Source: Nocardioides soli
Lineage (GTDB): Bacteria; Actinomycetota; Actinomycetes; Propionibacteriales; Nocardioidaceae
DNA length: 64,000 nt
NCBI RefSeq assembly: GCF_014191495.1
Contig: NZ_JACHWR010000003.1
Span: 620,501 to 684,500 of the forward strand
Reading direction: 5' to 3'
Under the pieces are notes generated by a model. The model was given only the letters and a program-made list of their open reading frames with translations, made no database searches and was not told the origin of the DNA. Both the position numbers and the translations under genes were made by a program. The stretch's first letter is position 1; each line of letters starts with the position of its first letter. Of the stretch, positions 59,392-64,000 are shown one piece after another.

Positions 59392-59979
59392 TCAGTCGGC
59401 CGCCGCGTAGATCGCCAGCTCCGGGGCGAAGAGCTCCTCCAGCCGGCGGCGCAGCGCCGGGTCGAGCTCGGCCGGTCGCTCCGGCGACTGGTTGAGGCGC
59501 GGCAGCTCGAGCCTGGTCCCGACCCGCTCGCCCGCCCAGGCGAGCAGGGCGTCGATGTGGTCGTAGCGCCACAGCCGCTCCACCAGCACGGCGCCGTCGG
59601 TGCCGGCGAGCCAGGTCGACGGCCGGGTGAAGCCGCCCTCGCCGGCCAGCACGCGCTCGGCGTACTCGTCGATGGTCGTGCCGGCGGTCGACCGGGGCTG
59701 GCCCTCGAGCTCGGGACGTGAGCGGTAGCGCCACCACGAGACGACCAGGTCGACCGGGTGTCGGATCATCGCGACCGTGACGTAGGAGTCGCGCGCGAAG
59801 CCGTCCGCGGTCAGCAGGGGCGCGACCTCGTCCTCGAAGCGGAGCGGGCCCAGGTGCTTCTGGTACGGCGGGGTCCGGTACTCGAGGTGCGCGTACGGGC
59901 GCAGCGCGCGCTGCACCGAGGTGGAGCCGGTCTTCGACGCCGCGAGGTAGACGAAGCCGTGCTGGGGCGCCGCGAGCAT
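59392..59979 (-). CDS. Sulfotransferase-like protein
   Basis: 195 aa. It has a 5'-phosphosulfate-binding-like loop YLAASKTGSTSVQRALRPY and a 3'-phosphate-binding-like AMIRHPVDLVVSWWRYRS. These are the two PAPS-contact motifs of sulfotransferases. The protein is short for the family and its acceptor is unknown. Confidence 0.75.
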   Translation of the reverse strand: MLAAPQHGFVYLAASKTGSTSVQRALRPYAHLEYRTPPYQKHLGPLRFEDEVAPLLTADGFARDSYVTVAMIRHPVDLVVSWWRYRSRPELEGQPRSTAGTTIDEYAERVLAGEGGFTRPSTWLAGTDGAVLVERLWRYDHIDALLAWAGERVGTRLELPRLNQSPERPAELDPALRRRLEELFAPELAIYAAAD

Positions 59980-60113
59980 GGCGGCAGTGTAGGTGCGCGA
60001 CGGGCCGACGCCGACGCGGGGATTCTCATCGGACTCTCATCGGCCGGCCAGCCGGTGCCCATCGACCGGCGGCTAGGGTGAAGATTCAACGATCATCTGC
60101 CGAGAGGACGCCC

Positions 60114-60524
60114 GTGACCGACGGCATCACCCGCCGCCAGACGCTGACCGGAGCCGCCGCGCTCGGGCTCGCGGCGCCACTGCTCGCCGCGTGCGGAGGC
60201 GGTGACAGCGGGTCGGCCACCGAGCCTCCGCCCGCCGGCGAGGAGCTCGGTCCGGCGAGCGACGTCCCGGTCGGCGGCGGGAAGGTCTTCGCCGAGCAGC
60301 GGGTCGTGGTGACCCAGCCGACCGCGGGCGACTTCAAGGCGTTCTCGGCCGTCTGCACCCACCAGTCGTGCCTGGTCTCCCGGATCAGCGCCGACACGAT
60401 CGACTGCATGTGTCACGGCAGCAAGTTCTCGGCCGAGGACGGCTCGGTCGTCAACGGCCCGGCCCGGACGCCGCTGAGCCCGGTGCGGATCAGCGTCAAG
60501 GACGACACCATCACCACCGCCTGA
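60114..60524 (+). CDS. Exported Rieske [2Fe-2S] lipoprotein
   Basis: 136 aa. TAT-type signal RRQTLTGAAALGLAAPLLAAC ends in a lipobox (LAAC, ~residue 26). The Rieske domain has CTHQSC and CMCHGSKFSAEDGSV ligands. GTG 60114 has GAGAGGA upstream; an in-frame start at 60078 is less likely. The protein is probably a cell-surface electron-transfer protein whose partner is unknown. Confidence 0.88.
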   Translation: MTDGITRRQTLTGAAALGLAAPLLAACGGGDSGSATEPPPAGEELGPASDVPVGGGKVFAEQRVVVTQPTAGDFKAFSAVCTHQSCLVSRISADTIDCMCHGSKFSAEDGSVVNGPARTPLSPVRISVKDDTITTA

Positions 60525-60540
60525 CCCGGGTCGTCGGTCG

Positions 60541-60860
60541 CGGTGGTGGAGGTGTGCGGGCCGCCAGGCCCGAGCCGTCACGGTGGTGGAGGTGTGCGGG
60601 CCGCCAGGCCCGAGCCGTCACGGTGGTTGAGGTGTGAGGGCCGCCAGGCCCGAGCCTCGAAACCACCCCACCCAGCACACCCGACCGTGGTCCCGGCCGC
60701 CTTCACACTCACCGGGTTTCGAGGCTCAGGCGCAGAGCGCCTTCGCACCTCAACCACCGCGGGGGTCGGGGAACGGTGGTTGAGGTGTGCGGGCCGCCAG
60801 GCCCGAGCCGTCACGGTGGTTGAGGTGTGAGGGCCGCCAGGCCCGAGCCTCGAAACCACC
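60541..60860. repeat. 320-bp intergenic array of palindromic repeats
   Basis: Two exact 40-bp tandem units (60541-60580, 60581-60620: CGGTGGTGGAGGTGTGCGGG...) are followed by a complete copy to 60667. An inverted copy lies at 60715-60757, another 40-bp unit at 60774-60813 and a complete copy at 60814-60860. The array fills the whole gap between the Rieske lipoprotein and TPR genes; no other gene is visible in it. Confidence 0.92.
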
Positions 60861-60864
60861 ACCC

Positions 60865-62163
60865 TCAGGCGGACGAGCCGAGCGGCCCGACCGAGCACGA
60901 GTCGCGCCAGCGCCGGTCGCGGGGCGACGCACGCCGGTCCAGCCGGGCGTCGAGCACGTCGCGGGCCTCGTCCAGTCGGCCGGCGCGCACCAGCGCGGCG
61001 ATCCGGGCCTCCTGGACGATCTCCCGCTGCGCGTCGGAGCCACCGAGTCGCCACACCTGCGCCTGGAGCGCCCCGAGACGGTCGGCCGCGGCCGAGCAGC
61101 GCCCGTCGGCCATCGACCGGAAGGCTCGGGCCAGGGGAGCGACCACCTCGCGCTGGGTGGGGTGCTCATGGGCCGCCGCCCACCGTTCCAGGCCGAGCAG
61201 TGCCGGCCGGTCGTCGAGGGCGAGGTGCACGACGGCGGCGTGCAGGGCGAGGAACGGCGTCGTCGGTCGGTGCAGCGTGGCCTCGGACGTCACCGCGACG
61301 ACCCGCCGCAGGTCGGGTACGTCGTGGGCGCCCGGAGTGAGCGCCCAGCGGAAGAGCAGGGAGCCCGAGTCCACCAGTGCGCGACACCCGGTCGCGTCCT
61401 CGGGCCGCAGCTGGGCGTCGTAGCGGCGCCGTACGGCGTCGAGGTCCCCGAGTGAGAGTTCGTGCAGTGCGGCGTGCCAGGAGAAGTGGCTGAGGCTGTC
61501 GGTGCCGGCCCCGGCGCCGGTGACCCAGCCGTCCATCCAGGCCAGTCCGGCGCGGTGGTCGCCGGTCTCGTAGTGCGCGTGCGCCCGCGCGTGGGCCGAG
61601 TGCCCGGCGCTCGGCTCGACGAGCAGCGACCGGCACGCGAGCTCCATCGCCTCGTCGAAGCGACCCTGCTCCTGGCGCACGAAGGCGAGCAGCCCGGCAT
61701 ACCACCAGTCGTCGCCGTACGCCGGGGCCGCCTGCTCCACGATCGCCCAAGCCTCGGCGGGCACCTCGGTCACCCCGGCGAACGCGATCGTCGGCACGGC
61801 GGTCGCGAGCAGGACGGCGTCGCCGGGATACGCCGCCAGGTGCCGGACGATCGGCCGGCCGTCGCCGCGCAGATGGGCGGCGACGGCGTGCACGTGGCTG
61901 CGCTCGCGCTCGGTCGCGCGGGGCGCGAGGGTGAGCGCGTCGGCGATCCGCGCCCCGACGTCGACGGCGGCGCACATCTCGTGGCCGAGCAGGGCGAGGG
62001 TCGCGTGCCCGAGCGCGAACGTCGGGTCGAGCGCGATGGCGGCGGCGACCGACCGCTCGGCACCCCCGCGGAGCCGGAGCAGGTCCTCGGTCCCGCGGCG
62101 GTAGACGGCGGCCGCCTCGGGGGAGCAGGTGAGCAGCTGGTCGTTCCGGTCCCGACATCGCAT
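60865..62163 (-). CDS. Tetratricopeptide repeat protein (TTC38-like)
   Basis: 432 aa of helical repeats. AAAVYRRGTEDLLRLRGG starts the domain, and AWAIVEQAAPAYGDDWWYAGLLAFVRQEQGRFDEAMELACRSLL, SAGHSAHARAHAHYETGDHRAGLAWMDGWV and HFSWHAALHELSLGDLDAVRRRY resemble the TTC38 family. ATG 62163 is preferred; the frame to 62256 would cross the promoter. A TAGAGT-N5-ACTCTA palindrome at 62169-62185 in an AT-rich stretch directly upstream is a likely operator/promoter. Function unknown. Confidence 0.8.
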   Translation of the reverse strand: MRCRDRNDQLLTCSPEAAAVYRRGTEDLLRLRGGAERSVAAAIALDPTFALGHATLALLGHEMCAAVDVGARIADALTLAPRATERERSHVHAVAAHLRGDGRPIVRHLAAYPGDAVLLATAVPTIAFAGVTEVPAEAWAIVEQAAPAYGDDWWYAGLLAFVRQEQGRFDEAMELACRSLLVEPSAGHSAHARAHAHYETGDHRAGLAWMDGWVTGAGAGTDSLSHFSWHAALHELSLGDLDAVRRRYDAQLRPEDATGCRALVDSGSLLFRWALTPGAHDVPDLRRVVAVTSEATLHRPTTPFLALHAAVVHLALDDRPALLGLERWAAAHEHPTQREVVAPLARAFRSMADGRCSAAADRLGALQAQVWRLGGSDAQREIVQEARIAALVRAGRLDEARDVLDARLDRRASPRDRRWRDSCSVGPLGSSA

Positions 62164-62168
62164 GAAAG

Positions 62169-62185
62169 TAGAGTAAAGCACTCTA
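62169..62185. promoter_or_regulatory. Palindromic operator candidate upstream of the TPR gene
   Basis: TAGAGTAAAGCACTCTA is a 6-5-6 inverted repeat inside an AT-rich segment only 6 bp upstream of the TPR start codon. Confidence 0.4.
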
Positions 62186-62336
62186 ATTAAAGTCAGCGGC
62201 TGTCGGGCCGTGCGTCGCGGCGCCTGGGTGATGGTTCCGGGGTTTTCGAGGCTCACAGCCTCGAGACCCGGTGAGTCCGGAGACGGTGCCGGGCTGTCGG
62301 GGCCGGGCTGTCGGTGCCGGACCGTAGGGTTGGGAC

Positions 62337-64000
62337 GTGCCTCCAGCTCCGTCTCCGCGTTCGGTCCGAGGCCCGCTGTCGTATCGCCCGGAGCCCGGCT
62401 CGATCCCGACCCAACCGGGCGTCTACCGGTTCCGCGACCCCCGCGGCCGGGTCGTCTACGTCGGCAAGGCGAAGAACCTCCGCGCGCGGCTCTCGTCGTA
62501 CTTCCAGGACGTCGGCAACCTGCATCCGCGCACCGCCACGATGGTGACGACCGCCGCGAGCGTCGAGTGGACGGTGGTGAAGACCGAGGTCGAGGCGCTC
62601 CAGTTGGAGTACTCCTGGATCAAGGAGTTCGACCCGCGGTTCAACGTGAAGTACCGCGACGACAAGTCCTACCCCTGGCTCGCCGTCACCATCGGGGAGG
62701 AGTTCCCCCGGGTGATGGTCGGCCGTGGGGCCAAGCGCAAGGGCACCCGCTACTTCGGGCCCTACAGCCACGCCTGGGCGATCCGCGAGACCGTCGACCT
62801 GCTGCTGCGGGTGTTCCCGATGCGCTCGTGCAGCAACGGCGTCTTCAAGCGCTCCAGCCAGATCGGCCGGCCCTGCCTGCTCGGCTACATCGACAAGTGC
62901 TCGGCGCCCTGCGTCGGCAACGTGACGGCCGAGCAGCACCGCGAGATCGTCGACGACTTCTGCGACTTCATGGCCGGGCAGACCACGGCGTTCGTCCGCC
63001 GCATCGAGAAGGAGATGTACGCCGCGAGCGACGCGCTCGACTTCGAGAAGGCCGCGCGCCTGCGTGACGACCTGGGCGCGCTGAACAAGGCGCTCGAGAA
63101 GCAGGCGGTCGTCCTCGGCGACGGCACCGACGCCGACGTGATCGCCCTCGCCGAGGACCCCCTCGAGGTGGCCGTGCAGATCTTCTACGTGCGCGGCGGG
63201 CGGATCCGCGGCCAGCGCGGCTGGGTCGCCGATCGGGTCGACGAGGGCGACACCGCGAAGCTCGTCGACGACTTCGTGCTGCAGCTGTACGCCGGCGCCG
63301 GGCCCGACGAGATCCCACGCGAGATCCTGGTACCGGCGCTGCCGCCCGACGTCGCGACGTACGAGGCGCTGCTGGGCGACCTGCGCGGCTCGAAGGTCGC
63401 GATCCGGGTGCCGCAGCGCGGCGACAAGCGGGCCCTCCAGGAGACCGTGGCGCAGAACGCCGCCCAGGCGCTCGCGCTCCACAAGACCAAGCGCGCCAGC
63501 GACCTGACCACCCGCAACCGGGCGCTGGAAGAGATCCAGGAGGCACTCGCGCTCGACGAGGTGCCGCTGCGCATCGAGTGCTACGACGTCTCCCACCTCC
63601 AGGGCTCCGAGATCGTCGCCTCCATGGTCGTCTTCGAGGACGGACTGCCGCGCAAGAGCGAGTACCGCCGCTTCCTGATCAAGGGCCAGGACGGCTCCGA
63701 CGACGTCCGGGCCATGCACGAGGTCGTCACGCGTCGTTTCCGGCGGCTGCTCGACGAGGGTTTCGAGACGCCTTCGCTCGTCCCTCACGAAGGCTCCTCA
63801 ACCACCGCCTCTGGGGCCACGGACGACCCGGCCACACCGATGCTGGTCGACCCCGAGACGGGCCGGCCCCGCAAGTTCGCCTACGCCCCGGGTCTGGTGG
63901 TGGTCGACGGCGGCGCGCCGCAGGTCGCGGCCGCCCAGCGGGCGCTCTCCGAGCTGGGGATCGTCGACATCCCCGTCTGCGGGCTGGCCAAGCGGCTGGA
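62337..64000 (+). CDS. uvrC: Excinuclease ABC subunit UvrC, N-terminal part (3' end outside window)
   Basis: The first ~554 codons are present and the frame is open to the window end. The GIY-YIG nuclease domain shows TQPGVYRFRDPRGRVVYVGKAKNLRARLSSYF. The Cys-rich region is SCSNGVFKRSSQIGRPCLLGYIDKCSAPCVG. A UVR domain lies near FEKAARLRDDLGALNKALEKQ and the RNase H-like nuclease starts IECYDVSHLQGSEIVASMVVFEDG. GTG 62337 is the start by frame and homology, with a weak ribosome site. At residues ~475-490 a palindromic repeat is inserted in frame (DEGFETPSLVPHEGSSTT) just before the conserved DPETGRPRKFAY segment. Confidence 0.96.
   Translation, partial: MPPAPSPRSVRGPLSYRPEPGSIPTQPGVYRFRDPRGRVVYVGKAKNLRARLSSYFQDVGNLHPRTATMVTTAASVEWTVVKTEVEALQLEYSWIKEFDPRFNVKYRDDKSYPWLAVTIGEEFPRVMVGRGAKRKGTRYFGPYSHAWAIRETVDLLLRVFPMRSCSNGVFKRSSQIGRPCLLGYIDKCSAPCVGNVTAEQHREIVDDFCDFMAGQTTAFVRRIEKEMYAASDALDFEKAARLRDDLGALNKALEKQAVVLGDGTDADVIALAEDPLEVAVQIFYVRGGRIRGQRGWVADRVDEGDTAKLVDDFVLQLYAGAGPDEIPREILVPALPPDVATYEALLGDLRGSKVAIRVPQRGDKRALQETVAQNAAQALALHKTKRASDLTTRNRALEEIQEALALDEVPLRIECYDVSHLQGSEIVASMVVFEDGLPRKSEYRRFLIKGQDGSDDVRAMHEVVTRRFRRLLDEGFETPSLVPHEGSSTTASGATDDPATPMLVDPETGRPRKFAYAPGLVVVDGGAPQVAAAQRALSELGIVDIPVCGLAKRL
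63759..63806. repeat. Palindromic repeat inserted in frame in uvrC
   Basis: GGTTTCGAGACGCCTTCGCT at the left and ACGAAGGCTCCTCAACCACC at the right form the inverted arms (GCCTTCG / CGAAGGC). This is the same design as the intergenic family. Confidence 0.8.

Noticed and set aside
60578..61054. Minus-strand ORF through the repeat array after the TPR gene
   Set aside because: Composed of antisense repeat translation; no ribosome site or domain.

Overview
The window is a high-GC, densely coded stretch of an actinobacterial chromosome. A Nocardioides-like member of the Propionibacteriales fits best. This placement is an inference from the aerobic cobalamin route with a ChlI-ChlD fused chelatase, a mycothiol-isomerase-type protein, an NDMA-dependent alcohol dehydrogenase, KstR-like operators, a kshA/kshB/fadE/fadD17 steroid locus, and abundant GTG starts with ATGA/GTGA gene overlaps.

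Layout. 1-5.6 kb holds a 5'-truncated arylsulfatase, an AI-2E-type permease, a DUF1330 protein, an alcohol dehydrogenase behind a KstR-like palindrome, and a siderophore-interacting reductase. 5.6-10.1 kb holds a divergent heterodimeric ABC exporter-fold pair (first subunit frameshifted) and a secreted RTX-like protein. 10.1-33.8 kb holds a nearly complete aerobic cobalamin pathway from precorrin-2 onward, organised by cobalamin riboswitches. The units are cobN-cobF-2H phosphoesterase-cobQ-cobK (+), cobD (-), cobU (+), chlID-cobO-cobB-cobC followed by cbtB-cbtA-cobT-cobS (-), cobL-cobM (+), and cobG-cobH-cobIJ (-). 33.6-37.6 kb holds a riboswitch-led BtuFCD-type importer with a CbiX-like/[2Fe-2S] protein. 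37.8-41.4 kb holds a second FecBCD-type importer plus a methyltransferase. 41.7-47 kb holds two large membrane proteins and a spermidine-synthase-like protein. 47-53.9 kb is a steroid catabolism locus (fadD17, fadE27 and fadE26 on -; kshA, a small Cys/His protein and kshB on +). 54-64 kb holds an unknown protein, a metallo-beta-lactamase-fold hydrolase, a DinB/maleylpyruvate isomerase-type protein, SOS-boxed uvrA, a sulfotransferase-like protein, a Rieske lipoprotein, a TPR protein and the start of uvrC.

The most unusual feature is a dispersed family of about 40-50 bp palindromic repeats (consensus ends GGTGGTTGAGG and CTCGAAACCACC). They lie between genes at 41.5, 48.6, 59.35 and 60.5 kb. 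They also lie in frame inside coding regions: one 93-bp pair in cobN, a perfect-period array of five 96-bp units in cobB encoding a 160-residue linker, and one in uvrC. A related second family lies in frame in fadE26. This resembles the in-frame Rickettsia palindromic elements in principle. Other oddities are a CobG that stops before its Fe-S/siroheme module, a 163-bp MITE-like element whose terminal repeats supply the stop codons of both flanking genes, and head-to-head cobD/cobU start codons 2 bp apart.
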